Part shown: one piece after another, positions 22,134 through 30,067 of the stretch | Position numbering within the stretch: the stretch's first letter is position 1 | How the letters are laid out: each line of letters starts with the position of its first letter | From: Crocinitomicaceae bacterium | GTDB lineage: Bacteria; Bacteroidota; Bacteroidia; Flavobacteriales_D; Crocinitomicaceae | NCBI GenBank assembly: GCA_025210175.1 | Contig: JAOASF010000129.1 | Location: 1 to 34,682 of the forward strand | DNA: 34,682 bases | Direction: 5' to 3' | The notes under the pieces: generated by a model | Told to the model about the DNA's origin: nothing | Database searches by the model: none | Seen by the model: only the letters and a program-made list of their open reading frames with translations | Position numbers and translations under genes: made by a program

Positions 22134-22710
22134 CGAACTCTTCCCTATTTTTCTAAAAACGCAGGTCTTCGAAGTCCTCCTTATTGGCGGTGGAATGGTG
22201 GCTTTGGAAAAGTTGACTTTCTTATTGAAATCGAGCCCCAACACCCAGCTCAGATTGGTGGCAAAGGAAATCAATCCAGAGGTGCAGCACTTGATTCAAA
22301 AATACCGTATCCCACATCGCCTTGGTCCCTTCGAAGCAAATGATTTGGCAGGTTGTTCTTTGGTTATTTCAGCCATTGACGACAGAGATGAAAGCATTCG
22401 TATTCGCGAATTGTGCAAGCAAAGGCACCTATTAATCAACGTAGCCGACGTGCCCGAACTATGCGACTTTTATTTGGGAGGAATCGTTACCAAAGGCAAT
22501 TTAAAACTCGGTATTTCTACCAATGGCAAGAGTCCAACCATGGCCAAGCGATTACGTCAATTTTTCGAAGATGTCCTTCCTGAAAATATCGATGAAACCC
22601 TGTCATATATGAACGAATTAAGAACAAAAATGAAGGGTAATCTCGCTTCCAAAACCAAGCAATTAAACCAAGTAACACAACTTTTAATCCAACAAAATGA
22701 TACAAACTGA
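22123..22710 (+). CDS. Precorrin-2 dehydrogenase / siroheme synthase N-domain protein, 195 aa
   Basis: NAD-dependent dehydrogenase (CysG N-terminal or Met8-like) oxidising precorrin-2 to sirohydrochlorin, possibly also inserting iron. Seen: the nucleotide-binding VLLIGGGMVALEKLTFLL (residues 18-35), SLVISAIDDRDES, LINVADVPELCDFYLGGIVTKGNLKLGISTNGKSPTMAKRLRQFFE. The short C-terminal region corresponds to the dimerisation segment. It is split from SUMT rather than fused as in CysG, and overlaps both neighbours. Confidence 0.93.
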   Translation: MSRNELFPIFLKTQVFEVLLIGGGMVALEKLTFLLKSSPNTQLRLVAKEINPEVQHLIQKYRIPHRLGPFEANDLAGCSLVISAIDDRDESIRIRELCKQRHLLINVADVPELCDFYLGGIVTKGNLKLGISTNGKSPTMAKRLRQFFEDVLPENIDETLSYMNELRTKMKGNLASKTKQLNQVTQLLIQQNDTN

Positions 22711-23704
22711 TATACTCATAATAGGAGCCGGACCAGTCGGACTCTTCACTGTTTTTGAAGCGGGCTTACTAAAACTCCATTGTCACCTCATCGACGCTTT
22801 GCCCCAACCAGGCGGGCAGTGTTCGGAAATATATCCGAAGAAACCCATCTACGATATTCCGGGTTTTCCTTCTGTTTTGGCAGGTGAATTAATCGACAAC
22901 TTAATGGAACAAGCAGCTCCTTTTAAACCTGGTTTTACACTAGGCGAAACAGCACTCACGATCGATAAACAGGAAAATGGAAACTTTTTGGTCGTAACCG
23001 ACAAAGGAACCCAACACCTGGCTCCGGTTGTAATAATTGCTGGAGGCTTAGGCGCTTTTGAACCTCGAAAACCACCTATCGCCAACCTTTCTTCCTTCGA
23101 AGAAAAAGGAGTAGACTACATCATACGCGACCCCGAAAAATACCGTGGCAAACGCTGTGTTATTGCAGGTGGTGGAGACAGTGCTTTGGATTGGTCCATT
23201 CACCTCACCGAAAAAGAGATTGCCGCACAGGTCACCTTGGTTCACCGTTCAGCATCTTTTCGCGGACACTTGGACTCTGTTCAAAAAGTCATTGACTTGG
23301 CCGATCAAGGAAAAATTAATTTAATCACTCAGGCAGAGGTTACCGGCTTAAGCGGTGATTCCTTTCTCAATACCGTGGAGATTACGCAAAATGGTGGACG
23401 AACCTTACAGGAAACCGATCATTTCATTCCCCTTTTCGGTCTGAAACCAAGCTTGGGTCCAATTGGTTCTTGGGGCTTGGAAATTGAGAAAAACGCCATC
23501 AAAGTGGATACCCTCGATTATTCCACCAACGTTCCAGGAATATATGCAATTGGCGATGTAAATACCTATGCCAACAAGCTCAAACTTATCCTCTGTGGTT
23601 TCCATGAAGGAACCTTGGCGGTTCAATCTGCCTTTGCGCGAATACATCCCGATAAAAAGAACATTTTGAAATACACCACCGTTAACGGAGTGACTGGTTT
23701 TTGA
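22697..23704 (+). CDS. Ferredoxin-NADP reductase, thioredoxin-reductase-like (YumC type), 335 aa
   Basis: FAD- and NAD(P)-binding oxidoreductase. FAD motif ILIIGAGPVGLFTVFEAGLL (residues 6-25), PQPGGQCSEIYPKKPIYDIPGFP as in YumC-type enzymes, NADPH motif CVIAGGGDSALDWSI, and the C-terminal FAD motif GIYAIGDVNTYANKLKLILCGFHEGTLA. The redox CxxC of true thioredoxin reductases is absent. It probably supplies reduced ferredoxin to the sulfite reductase, which has no flavoprotein partner here. It is last in the operon and followed by a terminator. Confidence 0.93.
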   Translation: MIQTDILIIGAGPVGLFTVFEAGLLKLHCHLIDALPQPGGQCSEIYPKKPIYDIPGFPSVLAGELIDNLMEQAAPFKPGFTLGETALTIDKQENGNFLVVTDKGTQHLAPVVIIAGGLGAFEPRKPPIANLSSFEEKGVDYIIRDPEKYRGKRCVIAGGGDSALDWSIHLTEKEIAAQVTLVHRSASFRGHLDSVQKVIDLADQGKINLITQAEVTGLSGDSFLNTVEITQNGGRTLQETDHFIPLFGLKPSLGPIGSWGLEIEKNAIKVDTLDYSTNVPGIYAIGDVNTYANKLKLILCGFHEGTLAVQSAFARIHPDKKNILKYTTVNGVTGF

Positions 23705-23716
23705 TCACAAATTCTT

Positions 23717-23748
23717 AAAAACAGGCCTTCCTTGAGGTCTGTTTTTTT
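23717..23748 (+). terminator. Intrinsic terminator of the sulfate operon
   Basis: ACAGGCC (23721-23727) pairs with GGTCTGT (23736-23742), 7 bp with one G-T, followed by a seven-T run. It lies 13 nt after the reductase stop codon. Confidence 0.88.
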
Positions 23749-23762
23749 GCTAACTTCAAGAT

Positions 23763-24368
23763 ATGAAGGACAGCATCCGTACCTATTGTCAACATCGACT
23801 AGATGAAGTGGGGCGACTCAAAGATGCCCGAAGGGAAACCCTTGACAAAATTGTTGCCTATCTAAAATTCAAGGAAGACCAACCTTCTCATTTTCTTTTC
23901 ATCGATTCAGACAATTCCCGAACCAGTCATTACCTTAAAATTTGGACCATGGTGGCGGGTCATTATTTCAACAAGCGCCAGGTCGACGCCTTTTGTGTAG
24001 GAGAAACCAAGGATGCCGTTCACCCTAACGTGGTGAAATCATTGCTCGACATAGGATTCGATGTCTTGGTAGTTGGCTCTGAAGCCAATCCAACCTATGC
24101 CTTGCGATTCGACGATGAACTTCCGCCCTGCCTTTGTGTTTCCAAAAAATTCGAGGACATCGTCCACTGGCCCCCATACATGGCGTGCATTCGTCTCGAA
24201 AATGAAGATTGGCATGGACAAATAGAATCAGAATTGGATTTGTTTCTTCCGTACAACAATCCTTCTTTTAGCGAAGGTTCTAGTTTACAAGACGAAACGT
24301 ATTATCAATTATGTGCGCAGGTAGCTCGGGAAGTTTTTTATGTTTTTCAGCAGGTAAACCAAGCCTAG
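23763..24368 (+). CDS. Protein-tyrosine-phosphatase/ArsC-like protein lacking the catalytic Cys, 201 aa
   Basis: Its layout follows the Bacteroidota arsenate-reductase-like or low-molecular-weight phosphatase family: a nucleotide-binding-like loop after the first strand, then HYLKIWTMVAGHYF, AVHPNVVKSLLDIGFDVLVVGSEANPTYALRF, CVSKKFEDIVHWPPYMACI, LFLPYNNPSF and C-terminal CAQVAREVFYVFQQV. Where working members have Cys-x5-Arg (such as VCTENSRRS), this one reads IDSDNSRTS (residues 47-55): Asp48 replaces Cys. A regulatory or binding role is more likely than catalysis. Its end overlaps the convergent regulator gene by 4 nt. Confidence 0.78.
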   Translation: MKDSIRTYCQHRLDEVGRLKDARRETLDKIVAYLKFKEDQPSHFLFIDSDNSRTSHYLKIWTMVAGHYFNKRQVDAFCVGETKDAVHPNVVKSLLDIGFDVLVVGSEANPTYALRFDDELPPCLCVSKKFEDIVHWPPYMACIRLENEDWHGQIESELDLFLPYNNPSFSEGSSLQDETYYQLCAQVAREVFYVFQQVNQA

Positions 24369-25021
24369 ACTTCCTCTACTAATAGTTTCTCACAAACACT
24401 ACCGCTCAGGGTTTCGTTCAAATGATCCGCATAGCGCACCACCAAACTTCCATCAAAGCTTTCATGACTGAGAATGTGCAAGGTGAGCCCCATTTGTATG
24501 CCTCTTCGGTTCAAAAAATTCAAGAATTCACGAGAAGACTGGTCCAAGGAAGCCAAGCGGTATTTTTTACCTACTTGTCCCTCTTTCAAAGAAATATACT
24601 CCTTGGCTTGGATCACACCGTCGGCTTGTGGAATAGGCGAACCGTGTGGGTCCACGGTAGGGTAACCCAGTAACTCGTCCATGCGGTTAAAAAATTGATC
24701 AGAATCTATGTGCTCTATCTGTTCGGCTATTTCATGAACTTCTTCCCAACCAAATCCCATCTGTTCCACCAAAAACATTTCTGTCAATCGGTGTTTGCGG
24801 ATCACCAAACCTGCACGCTTGCGACCAACATCTGTCAACTGAATCGGCTTGTATTTTTCATACTGAATCCAATTTTTCTCTGAAAGTTTCTTGATCATGG
24901 AATTAGCCGTGGGCGTACTAATCCCTAACTCCGAGCTCAGGTCCGACAGGGTACATTCTCCACTTTCGCCAGATAATTTCAACAGGGCTTTCAGGTAATT
25001 TTCTTCGGTTGCAGATGCCAT
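24365..25021 (-). CDS. DtxR/MntR-family metal-dependent repressor, 218 aa
   Basis: An N-terminal winged helix (TEENYLKALLKLSGESGECTLSDLSSELGISTPTANSMIKKLSEKNWIQYEKYKPIQLTDVGRKRA), a metal-binding dimerisation region (HRLTEMFLVEQMGFGWEEVHEIAEQIEHIDSDQFFNRMDELLGYPTVDPHGSPIP) with the usual His and Glu ligand candidates, and a FeoA/SH3-like C-terminal domain. Senses Mn(II) or Fe(II) and represses uptake genes. TACCTTCG on the minus strand (25037-25044) is a possible -7 box. It diverges from a TonB receptor whose promoter contains a fitting operator. Confidence 0.92.
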   Translation of the reverse strand: MASATEENYLKALLKLSGESGECTLSDLSSELGISTPTANSMIKKLSEKNWIQYEKYKPIQLTDVGRKRAGLVIRKHRLTEMFLVEQMGFGWEEVHEIAEQIEHIDSDQFFNRMDELLGYPTVDPHGSPIPQADGVIQAKEYISLKEGQVGKKYRLASLDQSSREFLNFLNRRGIQMGLTLHILSHESFDGSLVVRYADHLNETLSGSVCEKLLVEEV

Positions 25022-25118
25022 TCAAGGAAATTTTAACGAAGGTACATAAAACGGAACCCAATCTAGCCTTTTTATCCAAAAGTCAAAAGTCATCAGCAAA
25101 AAGATTTGTCTAATTTCA

Positions 25119-25148
25119 TTGTTAGACTAATCTAACTTTATATATTTG
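25119..25148 (+). promoter_or_regulatory. Promoter of the TonB receptor with DtxR/MntR-type operator
   Basis: TTG (25119-25121) and TATATTTG (25141-25148) are spaced 19 nt apart, close to the Bacteroidota consensus. Between them lies the perfect inverted repeat GTTAGA-CTAA-TCTAAC (25121-25136). A repressor bound there would block the promoter. The divergent DtxR/MntR gene is the obvious candidate regulator. Confidence 0.72.
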
Positions 25149-25173
25149 CATCTCTAACAAAAGATTTTTAGAC

Positions 25174-27444
25174 GTGAAACTTTTATACTTTCTTCTCGGT
25201 ATCTCCTCGTTCTCACTAGCACAAGAATATTCCATTACCGGAAAAGTACTCGACGGACAACAACCTGTCTATCAAGCAAAAATTCAAATAGAAGGAAGTC
25301 AGATTGGTGCCATCACCGACAGCACTGGTACATTTCACCTCGACCTTCCACAAGCAGGCGACTTTGTTTTGATCTGCAGAGCGGCGGGTTTTACCGAGAC
25401 TACAAAACGCGTCAAGATTCACCCAGATTTACATCAATCAACCGTATTTTTTCAACTACAAACCCTTTCCCAAGAAATCAACGAAGTGGTGGTTTCAGGA
25501 ACTCTCAAGGCGGTGGGACGACTAGATTCACCCGTACCAGTTGAAGTCTACCAAAGTTGTTTTTTCAAATCCAACCCCACTCCTTCCGTTTTTGATGCTT
25601 TGACGAACGTCAATGGGGTTCGACCACAAATCAATTGCAACATTTGCAATACAGGCGATATTCATATCAACGGACTAGAAGGCCCTTACACCATGGTTTT
25701 GATCGATGGAATGCCCATAGTGAGTGGTCTATCCACGGTCTACGGCTTGAGCGGAATACCACAATCGTTAATCGACCGAGTTGAAATCGTAAAAGGACCA
25801 GCCTCTACTCTCTATGGTTCCGAGGCAGTTGGAGGATTGATCAATATCATTACCAAACAACCAACCAAAGCGTCTGCGCTCGCCTTTGACCACTTCGTAA
25901 CCTCCTGGGGCGAAACCAATAACGACATAAGCTTCAAAATCAAAACCAAAAGAACCCAGCACCTAACTGGCATCAATTATTACAACTTCCAAATTCCGAC
26001 CGACAAGAACGGAGATGGGTTCACGGATGTTACCTTACAAGACCGCATCTCTGTCTTCCACAAAATCAATATCCAACGCAAAAGCAATCGACTGTTTCAA
26101 ATCGCTGGTCGCTATGTATACGAAGATCGCTGGGGGGGACAAATGAACTGGACACCGGAATATAGAGGAACAGATAGCCTCTATGCAGAGAGTATTTACA
26201 CTTCGCGTTGGGAACTTTTTGGAACCTACCAATTGCCTTTGAAGGGTTCTTGGATGTACCAATTTTCAGCCAATGGTCATCAACAAAATTCCTTTTATGG
26301 AACCACACCTTTCCATGCGGATCAACGCATTTTCTTCAACCAATTGATCTGGAACGAGGTAGTAGGTCGCCACGACCTCACAGCAGGGAGCGCCTTTAGA
26401 GCCACGTATTATGACGACAATACAACGGCCACAGCCATGCTCGACAGTTCTCAAACGCAAGCCAACTTATGGACTTTGTTGCCCGGAATCTTTGTCCAAG
26501 ATCAAATTCAATTAAGCGAAAACCATCAATTATTAACCGGACTACGCTACGACTACAACCACATTCACGGTTCCATTTTCTCACCCCGATTAAACTACCG
26601 TTGGAAAAGCAGTAATCGACTTAACATCCTTCGATTTGGTGTGGGCAATGGGTACCGCGTTGCCAATGTATTTACCGAAGACCATGCAGCACTCACAGGC
26701 GCACGCAAGGTGGTGTTTACAGAAGCCCTCAAGCCAGAAACGAGCTACAATGCCAACGTGAATTTCATCAAGCAAATCCCAACCAAAAATGTAGGATTTA
26801 TCACCTTTGACGCAACTGTATTTTACACCTACTTTCACAACAAAATTTTACCCGATTACAATTTCGACCCGAACCTAATTGTGTACAGTAATCTCGATGG
26901 TTTCGCAGAAAGTAAGGGTGTTTCATTAAACATTGATTGGAGATTGAATCGTCAAATTTCCTTGTTTGCCGGCGGAACCTTCCAAAACATTTCTGTGGTC
27001 GAAAACGGAGAGAGCTTCACCCAGATTTTGACCGAACGAGCATCCGGTGTGTGGCGATTTCAATACAAAACAAAAAATGAAAAATTCACCTTCGATTACA
27101 ACGGTAACCTCTATGGAAAAATGTTGCTACCACTTTTGGGTCCACTAGACGAGCGAGATCCCTATTCTCCTGTACACAGTATCCAAAACATCCAAGTCAC
27201 CTACACTTTCAAGAAAAATTGGGAAATCTATGGTGGCATAAAGAACCTATTGAACTTTACTCCGCCTGCCAACAGTATTGCCAGAGCTCACGACCCTTTC
27301 GATAGAGAGGTTCAATTCGATGCCAATGGACAGGTGATTGCTACCCCGAACAACCCACAGGCATTGACCTTCGATCCGAGCTACATTTTTGCTTCAAACC
27401 AAGGAATTAGAGGATTCTTGGGTGTTCGTTTTACTTGGAGGTAA
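25174..27444 (+). CDS. TonB-dependent outer-membrane receptor, 756 aa
   Basis: Signal peptide (KLLYFLLGISSFSLAQ), CarboxypepD-reg-like domain (residues about 19-95: ITGKVLDGQQPVYQAKIQIEGSQIGAITDSTGTFHLDLP), plug domain (EVVVSGTLKAVGR...VEIVKGPASTLYGSEAVGGLINIITK) and a C-terminal 22-strand barrel ending FLGVRFTWR. The plug carries NCNICNTGDIHINGLEG (Cys155, Cys158) in its apical region. The start is GTG 25174, 26 nt after the -7 box. With the divergent metal repressor it probably imports a metal (manganese or iron chelate); the ligand is inferred. No Asp-box siderophore signature was seen. Confidence 0.93.
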   Translation: MKLLYFLLGISSFSLAQEYSITGKVLDGQQPVYQAKIQIEGSQIGAITDSTGTFHLDLPQAGDFVLICRAAGFTETTKRVKIHPDLHQSTVFFQLQTLSQEINEVVVSGTLKAVGRLDSPVPVEVYQSCFFKSNPTPSVFDALTNVNGVRPQINCNICNTGDIHINGLEGPYTMVLIDGMPIVSGLSTVYGLSGIPQSLIDRVEIVKGPASTLYGSEAVGGLINIITKQPTKASALAFDHFVTSWGETNNDISFKIKTKRTQHLTGINYYNFQIPTDKNGDGFTDVTLQDRISVFHKINIQRKSNRLFQIAGRYVYEDRWGGQMNWTPEYRGTDSLYAESIYTSRWELFGTYQLPLKGSWMYQFSANGHQQNSFYGTTPFHADQRIFFNQLIWNEVVGRHDLTAGSAFRATYYDDNTTATAMLDSSQTQANLWTLLPGIFVQDQIQLSENHQLLTGLRYDYNHIHGSIFSPRLNYRWKSSNRLNILRFGVGNGYRVANVFTEDHAALTGARKVVFTEALKPETSYNANVNFIKQIPTKNVGFITFDATVFYTYFHNKILPDYNFDPNLIVYSNLDGFAESKGVSLNIDWRLNRQISLFAGGTFQNISVVENGESFTQILTERASGVWRFQYKTKNEKFTFDYNGNLYGKMLLPLLGPLDERDPYSPVHSIQNIQVTYTFKKNWEIYGGIKNLLNFTPPANSIARAHDPFDREVQFDANGQVIATPNNPQALTFDPSYIFASNQGIRGFLGVRFTWR

Positions 27445-27766
27445 TTTAACAGGAGCATGCCTTAAGCGAGGTAAACATCTAAAAATCAAATATCTATCCG
27501 TTTACTAACGGTTAAACTGACAAAGTGTCCTGTTTATATTTTGGCACCAATCCAACCTATTGATAATCAAATGCATATTCGTTGGCTAACGGTTAGCATG
27601 TCATTCTGTCGTAATCCAAAAGGACTATTTTCATCCCCAAATCTTCCGCCAGAATCTATTTTCTCTACTTCCTCCTCCTCACTCTCCTTTTCACTCTCTA
27701 CTTCACTTTCTACTTCACTCTTCATTCTCGGTCCCATTCTCATTCTCATTCTGTTATCTTTGCTGC
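27445..27766. other. Intergenic region with a direct repeat and a pyrimidine tract
   Basis: It holds two copies of a CGTTTACTAACGGTTAAAC-like element (core CTAACGGTTA at 27505-27514 and 27586-27595). It also holds a nearly pure pyrimidine tract on the plus strand (about 27658-27751) built of TTCACTCTCTAC-like and CATTCT repeats. The overlapping ORFs in both strands are low-complexity products of this tract and are not called. Confidence 0.7.
27755..27762 (+). promoter_or_regulatory. -7 promoter box (TATCTTTG) of the helicase gene
   Basis: Perfect TAnnTTTG match ending 4 nt before ATG 27767, so transcription probably starts at or near the start codon. Confidence 0.62.
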
Positions 27767-29071
27767 ATGCATCCAAAAGTAAAATCCGCTCTTTCCAGTC
27801 TTAAAATTGAACAACTCACTCCCATGCAGGAGGATTGTCTTCAAAATTATCCAAAGGTTAATAGCTTCGTATTACTGTCCCCTACTGGATCTGGAAAAAC
27901 ACTTGGATTTCTTTTGCCGATCATTCAAGACTGTATCCCTAGTAAGGGTCACATTCAGGCGCTAATTGTTACACCAACTCGCGAACTGGCGATTCAAATT
28001 GAATCGGTTCTAAAAGCATCACAAAGTGGACTTCGAACGCTATGTGTATATGGTGGTCACAGTTTAAAAAATGAGAAAAACTCGTTGACTCAAACTCCAG
28101 ACGTCCTAATTGGAACTCCAGGTCGATTGGTCGATCATTTGGATCACGAGCGCATTTCTCTGCGCCGTTTGGAGCATTTGGTTTTGGATGAATTTGATAA
28201 ATGCTTGGAGATGGGTTTCCAAACGGAGATTCATTTTCTTTGGGAAAACGCCAATCAGAAACGAACCTTCTTCTCCTCAGCAACGGAGATAGAGGAATGG
28301 CCTGACTTTGTGGATATTTCCAATCTAAAGACAGCGAATTATCTCACCGAAAACAAACCAGACATTGAGTTTTTAGCGCATTGGTATGACCAAGAAGAAA
28401 AAATTCCTGGTCTAATGGAACTTTTGTGCACCTTTCACGGTCGAACCATTGTTTTTTGTAATCACAGAGAAGCAACTGAGCGTTTGACAGAACATCTTTT
28501 GGAGCTGGGGATTCCTGCCTTGAACTTTCATGGGAAACTAGAGCAAGATGAACGCGAAAGACGATTGATTCAATTTAGAAACGGAACCAGTCACTATTTA
28601 ATCGCAACCGATTTGGCCGCTCGTGGTTTGGACATTCCGGAGGTAGAAACGGTGATTCACTATCAGATTCCGCACAAAGAAGATGCTTATACGCACCGAA
28701 ATGGTCGCGCAGGCCGAATGAATGCAAAAGGGCGAGTAGTGTTAATGTTGCAGCGAGAATTGGGGACTTTAGATTATATCCCACAAGATTTACCAGAGGT
28801 TGTAATTCCACGTGACATGAAGCTTCCCCAAGCGACAGAATGGGAGACCTTGTATTTCTCCGGTGGTAAGAAGGAAAAAATCAATAAAATCGACTTGGTT
28901 GGATTTCTTGGCCAAAAAGGATCTTTAAAAAAGGAAGAAATAGGACTCATAACCGTTTTGGATCACGCTTCCTATGTAGCCATTCCTAGAGCCAAAGTCA
29001 AAACACTTCTCGGTAAAATCAGAAACGAAAAGGTAAAGGGCAAAAAGTTAAAAATTGCAGTTTCGCGATAG
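27767..29071 (+). CDS. DEAD-box-type ATP-dependent RNA helicase, DbpA-like, 434 aa
   Basis: Superfamily 2 helicase. Q-motif region LTPMQ, motif I SPTGSGKT (38-45), PTRELAIQ, GTPGRLVDH, motif II LDEFDK, motif III SATE, IVFCNHREATERL, YLIATDLAARGLDIPEVETVIHY and motif VI HRNGRAGR. Motif II reads DEFD rather than DEAD. The last 75 residues (EKINKIDLVGFLGQKGSLKKEEIGLITVLDHASYVAIPRAKVKTLLGKIRNEKVKGKKLKI) match the DbpA RNA-binding domain, suggesting a role in 50S ribosome assembly. The stop is 2 nt from the convergent methyltransferase stop. Confidence 0.93.
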   Translation: MHPKVKSALSSLKIEQLTPMQEDCLQNYPKVNSFVLLSPTGSGKTLGFLLPIIQDCIPSKGHIQALIVTPTRELAIQIESVLKASQSGLRTLCVYGGHSLKNEKNSLTQTPDVLIGTPGRLVDHLDHERISLRRLEHLVLDEFDKCLEMGFQTEIHFLWENANQKRTFFSSATEIEEWPDFVDISNLKTANYLTENKPDIEFLAHWYDQEEKIPGLMELLCTFHGRTIVFCNHREATERLTEHLLELGIPALNFHGKLEQDERERRLIQFRNGTSHYLIATDLAARGLDIPEVETVIHYQIPHKEDAYTHRNGRAGRMNAKGRVVLMLQRELGTLDYIPQDLPEVVIPRDMKLPQATEWETLYFSGGKKEKINKIDLVGFLGQKGSLKKEEIGLITVLDHASYVAIPRAKVKTLLGKIRNEKVKGKKLKIAVSR

Positions 29072-29073
29072 AA

Positions 29074-30057
29074 CTACTGAACACCTTCATTAAAACTACC
29101 ACTAGTCAATCCCTCGCTGTAAGTATTCATTTCAGTGAACCTTCCTTTGAGCACTTTAGGTTTGTTTTTTAATTTAGAAAACCCGTAAACGATAGGAGCA
29201 AAGGCATTCGTTAATTTCAACAAAAATGGAACGACCTCAGGGTGCTTGGTGGCATGAATGGCGTGTTCGTTTTCATACAAACTTCTATCTCTGTGAGTGG
29301 CAGGATACATGGTTTCCAACTGATTCTCCGGATCCTTTACCAAAATATTGATTCCGTTCCACCAACCTTTTTCAAACGCTATTCTTTCATTGCCATGCGC
29401 ATTCAATGGGTGATGGTTGGTGTAAGATTCGTAAAACAATTTGTATTCTGGATGAGAAATCAAGAAGTCGCGGTTAGCCTGTCGAACGTGTTGGTAATTC
29501 GAATCATCCACCAAAATCACTGCGTTGTCGGCCAAAAAAGGTTTGATTAGCAACAAGCACATCAATTGACTTCGATAATCGTGTGGTCCATCCACGAAGA
29601 ACACCCCCACTTTTCTTCCACCTAATTCATTCTTTAAATTTTCAAGAGCATCTTCATAATCTTTGTTGATGACTTCAACATTGGTCAAATTTAGCTTGGC
29701 AATTCTCTCTTTTACAATCCCAAAATTTTTACCGTCTTTATCAAAAAAGGCAAAATTATCGACCCCGAAAGCCTTGTTTTCTCCTATTTCTTTAGCTACA
29801 GACAACAGGGTTAAACCTCTGTAAACGCCCACTTCTAAATAACAGGTATCCTTGTTTAGTAGTAGCTTCGAAAAACGCTGTAAAGTACCGGTCAATTTTT
29901 CACCTGAAAAGCCCGTTAATATTTCCGATTTATCACTGATTAATCCGTTCGCTTCAGATTCTAAAATGGCCTCTTTAAGTTGACGATATAATTGCATGGT
30001 TTGATTTTCAAAAGCCTCTAAAATAGAAACTTTATAAGGATTATTGCGTCGGTCCAA
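29074..30057 (-). CDS. Class I SAM-dependent methyltransferase, 327 aa
   Basis: Methyltransferase-24-like domain: SAM-binding motif I CYLEVGVYRGLTLLSVAKEI, AFGVDNFAFF, NVEVINKDYEDALENL, VGVFFVDGPHDYRSQLMCLLLIKPFLADNAVILVDDSN. Such proteins often modify sugars or small molecules in surface-glycan loci; no substrate can be named. The only start giving full length is TTG 30057, 10 nt after the stop of the upstream glycoside hydrolase gene; ATG at 29997 would drop 20 residues. The C-terminal 100 residues are not recognised. Confidence 0.82.
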   Translation of the reverse strand: MDRRNNPYKVSILEAFENQTMQLYRQLKEAILESEANGLISDKSEILTGFSGEKLTGTLQRFSKLLLNKDTCYLEVGVYRGLTLLSVAKEIGENKAFGVDNFAFFDKDGKNFGIVKERIAKLNLTNVEVINKDYEDALENLKNELGGRKVGVFFVDGPHDYRSQLMCLLLIKPFLADNAVILVDDSNYQHVRQANRDFLISHPEYKLFYESYTNHHPLNAHGNERIAFEKGWWNGINILVKDPENQLETMYPATHRDRSLYENEHAIHATKHPEVVPFLLKLTNAFAPIVYGFSKLKNKPKVLKGRFTEMNTYSEGLTSGSFNEGVQ

Positions 30058-30067
30058 ACTGGAATAG

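Noticed and set aside
27541..27804. ORFs on both strands over the pyrimidine tract (Ser/Leu-rich and Glu/Ser-rich)
   Set aside because: They are translations of a low-complexity repeat, and one runs into the helicase gene.
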